From Peptococcaceae bacterium 1109 (GTDB lineage: Bacteria; Bacillota; Limnochordia; Darwinibacteriales; Darwinibacteriaceae): a stretch of DNA of 64,000 nucleotides. Each line of letters opens with the position of its first letter. Within the stretch, counting starts at the first letter, position 1. Location: positions 248,001 to 312,000 of the forward strand of contig LDJB01000002.1 of NCBI GenBank assembly GCA_001028815.1, in the 5' to 3' direction. This document shows positions 45,640-53,152 of the stretch, in pieces. Below the pieces are notes generated by a model, which worked only from the letters and a program-made list of their open reading frames with translations, was not told the DNA's origin and did not search any database. The position numbers were made by a program, and so were the translations under genes.

Positions 45640-47136
45640 ATGGAAAACAACGTGCTCATAAGTTACCAGTCCATCAGCAAGCGGTTTGGTGGAGTGCAAG
45701 CACTGCAGGAAGTGTCCTTTGCCGTCAATAGAGGGCAGATCCACGGCCTCGTGGGGGAGAATGGCGCGGGGAAGTCCACCTTGATTAAGATCACAGGTGG
45801 GATCTACATTCGGGACTCAGGAACGATACTCTGGGAAGGCAATCCAATCGAGGTCCACAGCCCTCTGGAAGCGGAGCGGTACGGGATTTCCATTGTCCAC
45901 CAAGAAATACCCCTGTGCAATAATCTCACTGTTGCCCAAAATGTGTTCCTGGGCAAGCTCATCACAAACCGCTTCGGCCAGCCAGATTGGGGCTTAATGG
46001 AAGAAAGGACTGTGGAGGTCTTCCGCCAGATCGGCCAGGACATTGACCCCAGGGCTAAGGTAGGGGAGCTAAGCGTAGCTTTGAAGCAGCTCACCGCAAT
46101 CGCCCAGTGCCTGAACCGCAAGAGTAAGTTCATTATTATGGACGAACCCACCTCCGCGCTGACCCCTGGCGAAGTGGGCACTCTCTTTGAGGTACTCCGC
46201 CGGCTCAAGGCGGAAGGTACCACCATCATGATTGTGAGCCATATTCTCAGCGAATTGATGGAAATCACCGACCGCTTAACGGTACTGCGCAACGGCCAGC
46301 ATGTAGCCACCATGGATACAAAAGACACCTCCATTGATGGTATCGTCCACATGATGGTTGGGGGAATTACTCTTCCGCCGCCCCTCGATGCCAGTTCAGT
46401 GAAGGACGAAGTTGTCCTGCGGGTGCGCAATCTCAGCCAAACCAGGCTGCGCCTAAAGGACATAAATTTCGACCTGCGCAAGCAGGAAATCTTGGGCATC
46501 GCGGGTATTCAAGGGGCTGGCCGCACAGAACTTGCCACCACCCTCTTTGGCGTGCATCAACCCAGCGAGGGGACTATTGAACTGGAAGGACGGCCAGTGC
46601 GCATCCGGTCGCCGCGGGACGCGATTAACCTGGGGCTAGGTTACCTCACAGAAGACCGCCGGAACTTAGGCGTGTTCTGGGATATGTCCGTGTGGCAGAA
46701 CATGAGCAGTACAATTATTGACCAGCTCACAAACTTGCGCGGGGTTCTGGACAACAACCGCATTCGGGAAACGGCCACCGGGGCCATTGACCAGCTCCAA
46801 ATCAAGACGCCCAGTATCCATCAGTTGATCCGCTACCTCAGCGGCGGCAACCAGCAGAAAGTCTTGCTAGCCCGCTGGCTCAATGCTCGGCCCAAAGTCC
46901 TAATTCTGGATGAACCCACCCGAGGCGTCGATGTGGGGGCAAAAGCGGAGATCCGCCGGGTAATCCAGGAACTGGCCCAGCAGGGCATCTCCGTGATCGT
47001 GATCTCTTCTGACCTGGAGGAGCTCTTGGCCATCAGCCACCGAGTAATGGTGATGGCAAACGGGTCGGTGAAGGGTGAGTTCCTCGCAAAAGACGTTTCT
47101 ACGGACGAGGTTATGGCCCTCGCTGTACAAAAGTAG
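45640..47136 (+). CDS. sugar ABC transporter ATP-binding protein, double ABC domain (RbsA/AraG type)
   Basis: 498-residue CUT2-family ATPase made of two fused ABC domains. Domain 1: Walker A VGENGAGKST at 38-47, signature ELSVALKQLTAIAQ near 146, Walker B IIMDEPTSAL. Domain 2: degenerate Walker A GIQGAGRTELA near 287 with Arg for Lys, which is normal in this family, intact signature YLSGGNQQKV near 400, and LILDEPTRGVDVGAKAE. The first domain signature is less canonical than the second. ATG 45640 lies 7 nt after GGGGGGA. Middle gene of the transporter operon. Confidence 0.94.
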   Translation: MENNVLISYQSISKRFGGVQALQEVSFAVNRGQIHGLVGENGAGKSTLIKITGGIYIRDSGTILWEGNPIEVHSPLEAERYGISIVHQEIPLCNNLTVAQNVFLGKLITNRFGQPDWGLMEERTVEVFRQIGQDIDPRAKVGELSVALKQLTAIAQCLNRKSKFIIMDEPTSALTPGEVGTLFEVLRRLKAEGTTIMIVSHILSELMEITDRLTVLRNGQHVATMDTKDTSIDGIVHMMVGGITLPPPLDASSVKDEVVLRVRNLSQTRLRLKDINFDLRKQEILGIAGIQGAGRTELATTLFGVHQPSEGTIELEGRPVRIRSPRDAINLGLGYLTEDRRNLGVFWDMSVWQNMSSTIIDQLTNLRGVLDNNRIRETATGAIDQLQIKTPSIHQLIRYLSGGNQQKVLLARWLNARPKVLILDEPTRGVDVGAKAEIRRVIQELAQQGISVIVISSDLEELLAISHRVMVMANGSVKGEFLAKDVSTDEVMALAVQK

Positions 47137-47151
47137 GCAGGAGGTTTGGGA

Positions 47152-48105
47152 GTGATGCATTTACTCAATACATTGAGATCGCGCAGAGAAATTGGAGTCT
47201 TGGCAGCCTTGGTAGTATTGTGCATCTTCTTTACTGTAGTAACGAATACATTCCTCACGGTGCCAAACATCCTGAACATTCTCCGCCAAGTCTCCATTAC
47301 CGGTCTGATCGTGATGTTCATGACCATGCTCGTCATCGGTAACGACATTGATCTGTCTGTGGGCTCTAACTTCGCCACAGTGGGGATGATCGTGGCCCTG
47401 CTCTTTCAAAATGGGACAAATATCTGGCTGGCCAGCCTCATCGGGTTAATTGTAGGGGGATTGCTTGGTTTGGCCAACGGCCTTATCACAGTCAAGGCTG
47501 CCCTGCCGCCGTTCATTGTTACCCTAGGAACCCAGATGATCTACCGGGGCCTCGCGCTGGTCATCTCAGGGGGTGCCCCAGCATCTGTTCGCCTGCCTGC
47601 TGCATTCTACAACATCACTGGGGCCCGGACATTCTGGAACCTGCCAGTCCCGGCCCTGTGGTTTATTGGAATCACAATACTGGCTGCGTTCCTCCTTCAC
47701 AAGACCAGCTATGGGTTTAAGGTGTATGCCACTGGAGGGAACGAAGAAGCGGCTCGCCTGTCGGGAATTAACACGTCCCGGGTGCGCATCATCAACTTTG
47801 TGCTCGTAGGTATGTCCGCTGCCCTCGCGGGCATCATTCAGATGGCATACTTGCGAGGTGTGACCCCCACCGCTGGGCAGGGAATGGAACTGATGGCAAT
47901 TGCCTCTACAGTTATAGGCGGCACATCCATGTTCGGCGGAGTGGGAACCATCGGAGGCGCGTTTATCGGTGCCATCTTCATGGGAGTGGTCCGGAACGGC
48001 CTGGTGCTCATGGGTACCAACGCCTACCTGATTGACTTGATCATTGGTGCGGTCTTGATTTCCGCAGTATGGTTTAGCACCTTCTCCACCCGGGAACGGC
48101 GCTGA
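47152..48105 (+). CDS. sugar ABC transporter permease (RbsC/AraH type)
   Basis: 317-residue integral membrane permease with about eight to ten hydrophobic segments. CUT2 permease marks: IDLSVGSNFATVGMIVAL, GLANGLITVKAALPPFIVTL, GTQMIYRGLALVISGG, the cytoplasmic coupling loop TGGNEEAARLSGINTSRVR, and GVGTIGGAFIGAIFMGVV. GTG 47152 is 7 nt after AGGAGG; ATG 47155 is also possible. It completes the importer. No kinase or regulator gene follows; a strong terminator does. Confidence 0.94.
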   Translation: MMHLLNTLRSRREIGVLAALVVLCIFFTVVTNTFLTVPNILNILRQVSITGLIVMFMTMLVIGNDIDLSVGSNFATVGMIVALLFQNGTNIWLASLIGLIVGGLLGLANGLITVKAALPPFIVTLGTQMIYRGLALVISGGAPASVRLPAAFYNITGARTFWNLPVPALWFIGITILAAFLLHKTSYGFKVYATGGNEEAARLSGINTSRVRIINFVLVGMSAALAGIIQMAYLRGVTPTAGQGMELMAIASTVIGGTSMFGGVGTIGGAFIGAIFMGVVRNGLVLMGTNAYLIDLIIGAVLISAVWFSTFSTRERR

Positions 48106-48133
48106 CCGCTGGGCACAGCATGCCCATGCCGCG

Positions 48134-48170
48134 ACTAAGGGGTTAGCCTTGAGCTAACCCCTTAGTTTTG
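48134..48170 (+). terminator. bidirectional terminator between the sugar permease and merR genes
   Basis: Perfect 14-bp stem ACTAAGGGGTTAGC (48134-48147) with GCTAACCCCTTAGT (48153-48166), a 5-nt loop and TTTT. The right arm encodes the last codons and stop of the convergent MerR-type gene. Confidence 0.92.
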
Positions 48171-48921
48171 CGGTATAAGCCTTGATGCAGTCCCGGAGAA
48201 ACTCCGCTGCTCCCGGCCGGTACTGGTCATAGTAGGCAGTAAACCGCTCATCTGCCACGTACATCTCACCCAGCCCCACATGGGCCTCTGGAGAGTATGT
48301 GCTCCAGGTGCAGCCCAGCCATTGTCGGTGAAGCTCTCCAACCTTCAGGCCCAGCTCACTTTCGGGGCTGCCCTGTTCCATGGCCTCTAGGAGAGTGCGG
48401 ATAACCTCCTCACCTAAGGCGCTAAAGCGCTTCCATTCTTCCTCAGACATGCCGAGGAGCTTGGCATTGGACGCATCCACCGCAGCGTCGCCGTACTTCT
48501 CCCGGGCTTCCTGGCCATACTTCTCCTCGTTTTCCGCAATCAACTGCTTTTTGAAGCCTTCAAACTTTTCCTTGTCGCTCATCTTAATTCTCCCTTCTAG
48601 CCCAGCCAAGGATCGCTCCACTGTCTCTAGGAGCTGGTCCAGGCGGTTTCGTTTTCGCAGAAGGCTGTCTCTGTGGGAAAGCAATGCTTCTTTGAGATCA
48701 AAATCAGGGGAATTGACGATCTCCCGGATCTGCTCTAGCTCCATCCCCATTTCTCGGTAAAACAGAATTTGCTGGAGCCGATCCACTTCTACGGCGCCGT
48801 ATAATCTGTAGCCTGCCTCAGTGGTACCCGCGGGTTTGAGTAGGCCTATCTGATCGTAGTACCGAAGCGTCCTGGTGCTGACCCCTGCCAGATCTGCTAG
48901 CTGTTTCACTGTATACTCCAT
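48154..48921 (-). CDS. MerR family regulator with TipAS-type effector domain
   Basis: 255-residue transcriptional activator. Residues 1-70 are the MerR winged helix (YTVKQLADLAGVSTRTLRYYDQIGLLKP), 75-115 the dimerising coiled-coil, and 115-250 a TipAS-like antibiotic-recognition domain (SALGEEVIRTLLEAMEQGS, GELHRQWLGCTWSTYSPEAH, YVADERFTAYYDQYRPGAAE). TipAL proteins bind thiopeptides or other multidrug ligands and twist a promoter with an overlong spacer. This gene's own promoter has exactly such a spacer (48943-48973), so autoactivation is likely. ATG 48921 follows AGGAGGTGAG. The target genes beyond itself are unknown; the divergent GIY-YIG gene is the nearest candidate. Confidence 0.92.
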   Translation of the reverse strand: MEYTVKQLADLAGVSTRTLRYYDQIGLLKPAGTTEAGYRLYGAVEVDRLQQILFYREMGMELEQIREIVNSPDFDLKEALLSHRDSLLRKRNRLDQLLETVERSLAGLEGRIKMSDKEKFEGFKKQLIAENEEKYGQEAREKYGDAAVDASNAKLLGMSEEEWKRFSALGEEVIRTLLEAMEQGSPESELGLKVGELHRQWLGCTWSTYSPEAHVGLGEMYVADERFTAYYDQYRPGAAEFLRDCIKAYTAKLRG

Positions 48922-48942
48922 GTTCTCACCTCCTGCACTTTA

Positions 48943-48973
48943 ATCATAAACCTTGACGTTGCGTCAAGGTCAA
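48943..48973 (-). promoter_or_regulatory. MerR-type promoter with 19-bp spacer and operator dyad
   Basis: On the minus strand TTGACC (48973-48968) and TATGAT (48948-48943) are 19 bp apart. A perfect 9-bp inverted repeat, ACCTTGACG-TTG-CGTCAAGGT (48950-48970), fills the spacer. This is the architecture used by MerR-family activators, and it lies directly upstream of the merR-type gene. Confidence 0.85.
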
Positions 48974-48983
48974 GGGTTTAAAA

Positions 48984-49012
48984 TTGACTTTTTTTCGTTG
49001 GCGGAGTATACT
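48984..49012 (+). promoter_or_regulatory. sigma-A promoter of the GIY-YIG gene
   Basis: TTGACT (48984-48989) and TATACT (49007-49012) with a 17-bp spacer, both 5/6 to consensus, 50 nt upstream of the ATG. It lies back to back with the MerR-type promoter, 11 bp from its -35. Confidence 0.8.
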
Positions 49013-49062
49013 CATCTAGTAAACTACTAAATTACTACCTCACGAGAAAGTAGGTGACTACA

Positions 49063-49410
49063 ATGGAACAACGGAAAAAGGAACTGAAAGAGCAGTACAA
49101 ACAAATGAAGCCCGAGATGGGCATTTTGATGGTGACTTCCCTTGCGAACAACAAGCACTTCCTCATCGCGGCCCCCAACCTGAGGGGCATGGAGAACCGC
49201 ATCAAGTTCCAGCTGAGCATGGGATCATTCCCCAACCGCACCCTGCAGCAAGATTGGGACGCCTACGGTGAAGGGAACTTTAAAATCGAGACCCTGGATA
49301 CCCTGGAGTACTCCAAAGACGAAACAAAAACCGATCACAGGGAGGACCTGGAGGAGCTCCGGGAGATTTGGATAGAAAGGTTCCGAGAGGAGCAAAAAGA
49401 GCTATACTAA
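49063..49410 (+). CDS. GIY-YIG nuclease family protein, degenerate
   Basis: 115 residues. The layout matches the short Firmicute GIY-YIG proteins that begin KKELKEQYKQMKPEMGI, with the motif strands reading GILMVTSLANNKHFLIAAPN. Normally these are GIY and YIG with Arg and Glu; here both tyrosine motifs are replaced (GIL, LIA), so nuclease activity is doubtful. FPNRTLQQDWDAYGEGNFKI and ETLDTLEYSKDETKTD follow the family pattern. ATG 49063 has AGGTG at 6 nt. A strong promoter precedes it, suggesting it is well expressed. Possible control by the adjacent TipA-type regulator is inference. Confidence 0.7.
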   Translation: MEQRKKELKEQYKQMKPEMGILMVTSLANNKHFLIAAPNLRGMENRIKFQLSMGSFPNRTLQQDWDAYGEGNFKIETLDTLEYSKDETKTDHREDLEELREIWIERFREEQKELY

Positions 49411-49544
49411 GATTCCCCGGGCCCGGCCTTCGCCAGAAACTCTAAAACCCTTGCCATTACCTGTTCATCAAGGATCCAGCCACCGCACATGAACACCTGC
49501 CTCTCTATCCTCCGGCAGGGAAACCCTACCATCTGCCGAAACAT
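49407..49544 (-). CDS. candidate small protein, 45 residues
   Basis: The only reading frame that fills the otherwise empty 180-bp stretch after the GIY-YIG gene: starts MFRQMVGFPCRRIERQVF, contains MCGGWILDEQVMARVLEF and ends GPGES. Its TAG overlaps the convergent TAA with the same four-base geometry as three certain pairs in this window. AAAGGA abuts the ATG, so the start is weak. No family recognised. Confidence 0.3.
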   Translation of the reverse strand: MFRQMVGFPCRRIERQVFMCGGWILDEQVMARVLEFLAKAGPGES

Positions 49545-49592
49545 TCCTTTGGAGAACTTTTAAAAAGAATTAGCGCAAAGGATGTGAGCTGT

Positions 49593-50588
49593 ATGCTGAA
49601 GTTCGCCATGCTTAGTGCTTGGCACGTGCACGCGGAGGGCTACGCCCACGAGATTAACGCACATCCAGAGACGGAAGTGGCTCTGGTGTGGGACGACGAT
49701 CCAGTGCGGGGGGAAGCGTTCGCCCGCAAGCTCGGGGTCCCCTTCGAACCCAGCCTGGAAAAGGCCCTCCAAGATGAGAATATTGATGCAGTCTGTGTAA
49801 ACACAGCTACAACCATGCACCTGGAGGTTATTACTGCCGCGGCCAGGGCAGGCAAACACATTTTCACAGAAAAGGTGCTGGCCACAACCAGTGAAGAAGC
49901 TTATGCCATCGCTAAGGCAGTGGAGGAAGCAGGTGTCAAGTTCGTGATCTCCTTCCCCCATCGGGCCAAACCTCACAACCTCTTTGCCAAAGAAGTAGTG
50001 GAGAAGGGGCTCCTGGGGGATATCTCCCTCTTACGAATCCGCAACGCCCACAATGGGGCATCTGCAGGCTGGCTGCCGCCCCACTTCTACAGTATGGCAG
50101 ATTGCGGCGGCGGCGCGATGATGGACCTTGGTGCCCACGGGATGTATCTGGCCGCCTGGATTTTAGGCAAGCCAAAACGGATTTCAGCAGTCTTCAGCCA
50201 CATCACTGGGAAAGAAGTGGAAGATAACGCAGTGGCGGTCATGGAGTTTGAAAGTGGGGCCACTGCCATCAACGAGACTTCATTCCTCTCCTCCAACAGC
50301 CCCTTCGCGCTGGAACTGTACGGCACTGAAGGAAGCCTCTTAATTGGCGGCCCTGGCCCGACCATCCAGCTCAACTCCAATTTGGTTGAGAGCAAGGTCA
50401 AAGGCTGGATTCAGCCCACTAATCTGCCTAAGCCTCTCCCCAGCGCTCTGGAACAGTTGGTTGGTGCCATCCTCCGGGACGAACCTGTCCACTTCACCAT
50501 GGATGATGCCATCGTCCTCACAGAGCTCATGGACGGAGCGTACCGCTCCCACAAGCTTGGCAGCCACGTAACCTATCCCCTGAGTTAA
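49593..50588 (+). CDS. Gfo/Idh/MocA family NAD(P)-dependent oxidoreductase
   Basis: 331-residue sugar or cyclitol dehydrogenase-like enzyme. The N-terminal Rossmann part departs from GxGxxG (FAMLSAWHVHAEGYAHEI), as in some subfamilies. AVCVNTATTMHLEVITAAARAGKHIFTEKV contains the conserved EK (TEKV) after strand 4. The C-terminal domain shows GGGAMMDLGAHGMYLAAWIL, with the His often used in catalysis. Start ATG 49593 follows AAAGGA at 10 nt; the GTG 9 nt earlier abuts it and is rejected. Monocistronic with its own terminator. The substrate is unknown. Confidence 0.88.
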   Translation: MLKFAMLSAWHVHAEGYAHEINAHPETEVALVWDDDPVRGEAFARKLGVPFEPSLEKALQDENIDAVCVNTATTMHLEVITAAARAGKHIFTEKVLATTSEEAYAIAKAVEEAGVKFVISFPHRAKPHNLFAKEVVEKGLLGDISLLRIRNAHNGASAGWLPPHFYSMADCGGGAMMDLGAHGMYLAAWILGKPKRISAVFSHITGKEVEDNAVAVMEFESGATAINETSFLSSNSPFALELYGTEGSLLIGGPGPTIQLNSNLVESKVKGWIQPTNLPKPLPSALEQLVGAILRDEPVHFTMDDAIVLTELMDGAYRSHKLGSHVTYPLS

Positions 50589-50592
50589 ACGC

Positions 50593-50625
50593 ATGGAGCT
50601 GGGTCTAACCCAGCTCCATTTTTCT
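50593..50625 (+). terminator. terminator after the Gfo/Idh/MocA gene, shared with the patatin gene end
   Basis: Perfect 11-bp stem ATGGAGCTGGG (50593-50603) with CCCAGCTCCAT (50609-50619), then TTTTTC. The convergent patatin gene has its stop in the loop and its last codons in the right arm. Confidence 0.92.
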
Positions 50626-51720
50626 GCTTCGCACCATCCTGTAAATATACTGCCACAGATTGGGCTTAGGTGGGATGGGCAAAATCTTTCCCGTGATCTG
50701 GTTTTCCAGGAGTTCATCGAAGTATGGTGTCCCTGGTGCGGGGAACGTCTCCGCTCCCTGTACTTGAGAGAACAACAAGCGGCGGTTCTCTGCGGGGCTG
50801 TTGGTGCCGGCAAGCCCCTTGGCCCGCAGCATTCGTTCGGCAACCTCGTAGCCGCGGGCGATCATCTGAGGAATATACTCCACCTCGAAGGTCCCCACAT
50901 CGTAAATTAGGGGGTTGATGGTTACAATGGAGCAGCGCCGCACATCTGCATCGCCTAGAATATCCCGGTATTGCCCCTTCATCATAATGTCCAGGGACTG
51001 GCTCAATACCTCAAAGGGGCCGCTCCTGCAAACCGCTTCCCGGCGCATCCCAGCATAGCCCAAGTTTACGCCGATGATCTGCCTGGCCCCTCCCAGCTTT
51101 GCCGCAACTGCCACGGGATACCCGTTCCGCACTCCTCCATCCACATAACAGTCTCCAGGGCTCTCCTTGGGAAAAGCGGCAGGGACAAATATCCCGGGAA
51201 TGCTGATGCTGGCCCGCACCGCTTGGGCAATACTGAGGCTATCCCTCACCTGGAAGTTAGCGTATTCCCCTTCTTCGAGAGGAATCCCCAAGCGGCGGTG
51301 GTCGCAAAATACCACCTGCTGGCCGGTGTTCAAGTTCACAGTGGGAATTAGAAGCTGAACTCTCCCCAGCTGGGAGAAGTGCTGCACATCCCCAAGGTGC
51401 TCTCTTATAAGGCGCTCCAAGGCCCAGCCGCGTACCAGGCCCGAAATGCGCTTGAAGTTCAAGGTAAGGAGCGCTCCTAAGAATCCTGGCCAGTTCAGGT
51501 CAACCAGCTTTCTCCTGGCCGTGCGGTACTCCAGGAAAACCTCCTCGAGCTGCCACGGGGTCAATCCTGCGGCATACAGCGCAGCCACAATGGCTCCTCC
51601 AGAAGAACCTACCACCATGTCAGGCTGAATACTGTAGGCAGCGAGGGCTTTTAAGACTCCCACATGGGCAGCAGCCCGCACACTCCCTCCAGATAACACC
51701 ACAGCCAATTGTTGATCCAA
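50605..51720 (-). CDS. patatin-like phospholipase (RssA/YlbK-like)
   Basis: 371-residue serine esterase with the Ser-Asp dyad of patatins. Oxyanion loop LSGGSVRAAAHVGVL at 9-23 (usual form GGGxRG, here slightly altered), nucleophile GSSGG with Ser 40, and DGGVRNG with Asp 194. No signal peptide is present, so it acts inside the cell on lipids or membranes. The start is TTG 51720, with GGGAGGGAG about 8 nt upstream; no in-frame ATG or GTG is near. The upstream frame to 51804 overlaps the lepB terminator and is rejected. Confidence 0.88.
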   Translation of the reverse strand: MDQQLAVVLSGGSVRAAAHVGVLKALAAYSIQPDMVVGSSGGAIVAALYAAGLTPWQLEEVFLEYRTARRKLVDLNWPGFLGALLTLNFKRISGLVRGWALERLIREHLGDVQHFSQLGRVQLLIPTVNLNTGQQVVFCDHRRLGIPLEEGEYANFQVRDSLSIAQAVRASISIPGIFVPAAFPKESPGDCYVDGGVRNGYPVAVAAKLGGARQIIGVNLGYAGMRREAVCRSGPFEVLSQSLDIMMKGQYRDILGDADVRRCSIVTINPLIYDVGTFEVEYIPQMIARGYEVAERMLRAKGLAGTNSPAENRRLLFSQVQGAETFPAPGTPYFDELLENQITGKILPIPPKPNLWQYIYRMVRSRKMELG

Positions 51721-51800
51721 AAATACTCCCTCCCATGCATGAGCGCACGCTCCCTTGGGCGAGAGTACTGCACTAATTCTGCGCGAAGCTCTGCACTCCT

Positions 51801-51835
51801 GCAAAAAAATCCCAACCAGGTTGCTGGTTGGGATT
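51801..51835 (-). terminator. intrinsic terminator after lepB
   Basis: Perfect 12-bp stem AATCCCAACCAG/CTGGTTGGGATT (51808-51819 with 51824-51835), followed on the minus strand by TTTTTTGC, 16 nt past the lepB stop. Confidence 0.92.
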
Positions 51836-51850
51836 AAGTATTAGCAGATA

Positions 51851-52414
51851 CTACAGGTTGGCAAAGACCTCGGGCCTCTGCATAACTTCCATTTCCATTA
51901 AGGGCCAATAACGCCAAATGGCCCTACCAATAATATTCTCCTTCGGCACAAACCCCACTCCACTGAAGCGGCTGTCTTCACTGTTGTTGCGGTTGTCACC
52001 TAAGACAAAGTAGGTGCCCTCTGGAACTCGCTGTTCCCTAAAGCCGATGCGAGGGGGGGCACTGATGTAATCTTCCTCCAAGGCAACGCCGTTAACGTAC
52101 ACCGTACCGCTGCGGATGGAAACAACATCTCCCGGAACACCGATAATGCGCTTGATGAACTGTTCCTTGGGGTTGGCAGGGTATCTAAATACCACAATAT
52201 CCCCCCGGGCAGGTTCTATAAACCGATACGAGATTTTATCTACTAAGAGGCGTTCTCCGTGGTGCAGGGTGGGAAGCATTGATTCCCCATTTACGGTATA
52301 AGCCCGGGCCACGAAAGTCATAATTAAAGCGGCCATAATTCCCGCCATGATAAGTGTTTCCACTAGTTCGCGAATGCTGCTTTTTTCCTTGTGGTGGACA
52401 ACTGTGCGCAACAT
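51851..52414 (-). CDS. lepB: signal peptidase I
   Basis: Membrane serine protease that removes signal peptides. 187 residues with one N-terminal membrane segment (about 18-36), catalytic Ser 45 in NGESMLPTL, catalytic Lys 88 in FIKRIIGVPGD, and the box E motif VLGDNRNNSEDSR. The size and single anchor are of the Gram-positive SipS type. Start ATG 52414 lies 5 nt after GGAGG; the longer frame to 52450 lacks a ribosome site. It is monocistronic with a strong terminator. Confidence 0.96.
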   Translation of the reverse strand: MLRTVVHHKEKSSIRELVETLIMAGIMAALIMTFVARAYTVNGESMLPTLHHGERLLVDKISYRFIEPARGDIVVFRYPANPKEQFIKRIIGVPGDVVSIRSGTVYVNGVALEEDYISAPPRIGFREQRVPEGTYFVLGDNRNNSEDSRFSGVGFVPKENIIGRAIWRYWPLMEMEVMQRPEVFANL

Positions 52415-52483
52415 GACAACCTCCATCAATGGGTTGTATAAAGGTTCCACAATCGGAAGGTAAAATCCTGCTCCCTGTCCACC

Positions 52484-53071
52484 TTAAGATAACCTCCAAA
52501 AACACGAGCGGCACACCTGTTTGTACAGGGCAACCTTTTCCCGGAAAAGCTCCTCATTCCGGGCCTTGAGAGCTTCATCGATTTCATGCCTTAAGGTGAT
52601 GCCCAAGAGGGCCAAATCGATCTGATCCCGGATGAACGCGGCAAATCCCGGCATCAACGGGGGAGTGCGGGGCGCAGGGGCCACAACTTGCCCCTGATAC
52701 CAGCTGGGAACTTCCCCCACGAAGGCAAACTGTACGTGAAGCGTGCCTTTAAAAGTGTGCAGCACTTCTGCTGCTTCCACCGGATCACACGTCCAAATCT
52801 TGCGGTTCTTGCGCTTCTCCTTCACCAAGCGGTCGTTCACAATTGAAATATGTTCCGTCTCCACAACACCCAGCTCAAGCTCGAATCCCATCCCCTCCAC
52901 GCCTGCCTGCGCAATGTACATTGTGTTGGGCAGGTTTGCTCTGTCTAGGACAAATACAATCCGCTCGAGGAGGCCTTCATCCCCGAGGATTTTCTCTAAG
53001 AGATAGCGGCTCATGCAGTGCTTGAGAGGGGTTTTGCTGAACTGGCGCACAACGTATTCGGTAGTGTACAT
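52484..53071 (-). CDS. YpiB (UPF0302)-like protein with IDEAL-type C-terminus
   Basis: 195 residues. The segment order resembles UPF0302 proteins: N-terminal helical pair (HCMSRYLLEKIL, LLERIVFVLDRA), a beta section ending LHVQFAFVGEV and a proline-rich turn (APRTPPLMPGF), then a C-terminal helix EIDEALKARNEELFREKVAL, which contains the IDEAL motif. In Bacillus the homologue is encoded near menaquinol-cytochrome genes, but not here. The function is unknown; the IDEAL domain is thought to mediate protein contacts. The start ATG follows GGGAGGAG. Assignment is by pattern only. Confidence 0.65.
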   Translation of the reverse strand: MYTTEYVVRQFSKTPLKHCMSRYLLEKILGDEGLLERIVFVLDRANLPNTMYIAQAGVEGMGFELELGVVETEHISIVNDRLVKEKRKNRKIWTCDPVEAAEVLHTFKGTLHVQFAFVGEVPSWYQGQVVAPAPRTPPLMPGFAAFIRDQIDLALLGITLRHEIDEALKARNEELFREKVALYKQVCRSCFWRLS

Positions 53072-53152
53072 GATCTCCTCCCCTACTGGCAGAAAATGAG
53101 GGTCATTACACTATATGCCGACTGTTATGCTGAATGACCGGAGATGCGTTTT

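Noticed and set aside
45804-46499. 231-codon minus-strand frame opposite the ABC ATPase gene
   Set aside because: Low-complexity Ser/Arg/Thr-rich translation typical of an antisense shadow.
53101-53142. Inverted repeat GGTCATT/AATGACC between the YpiB-like and MBL genes as terminator
   Set aside because: The loop is about 25 nt and no real U-tract follows on either strand.
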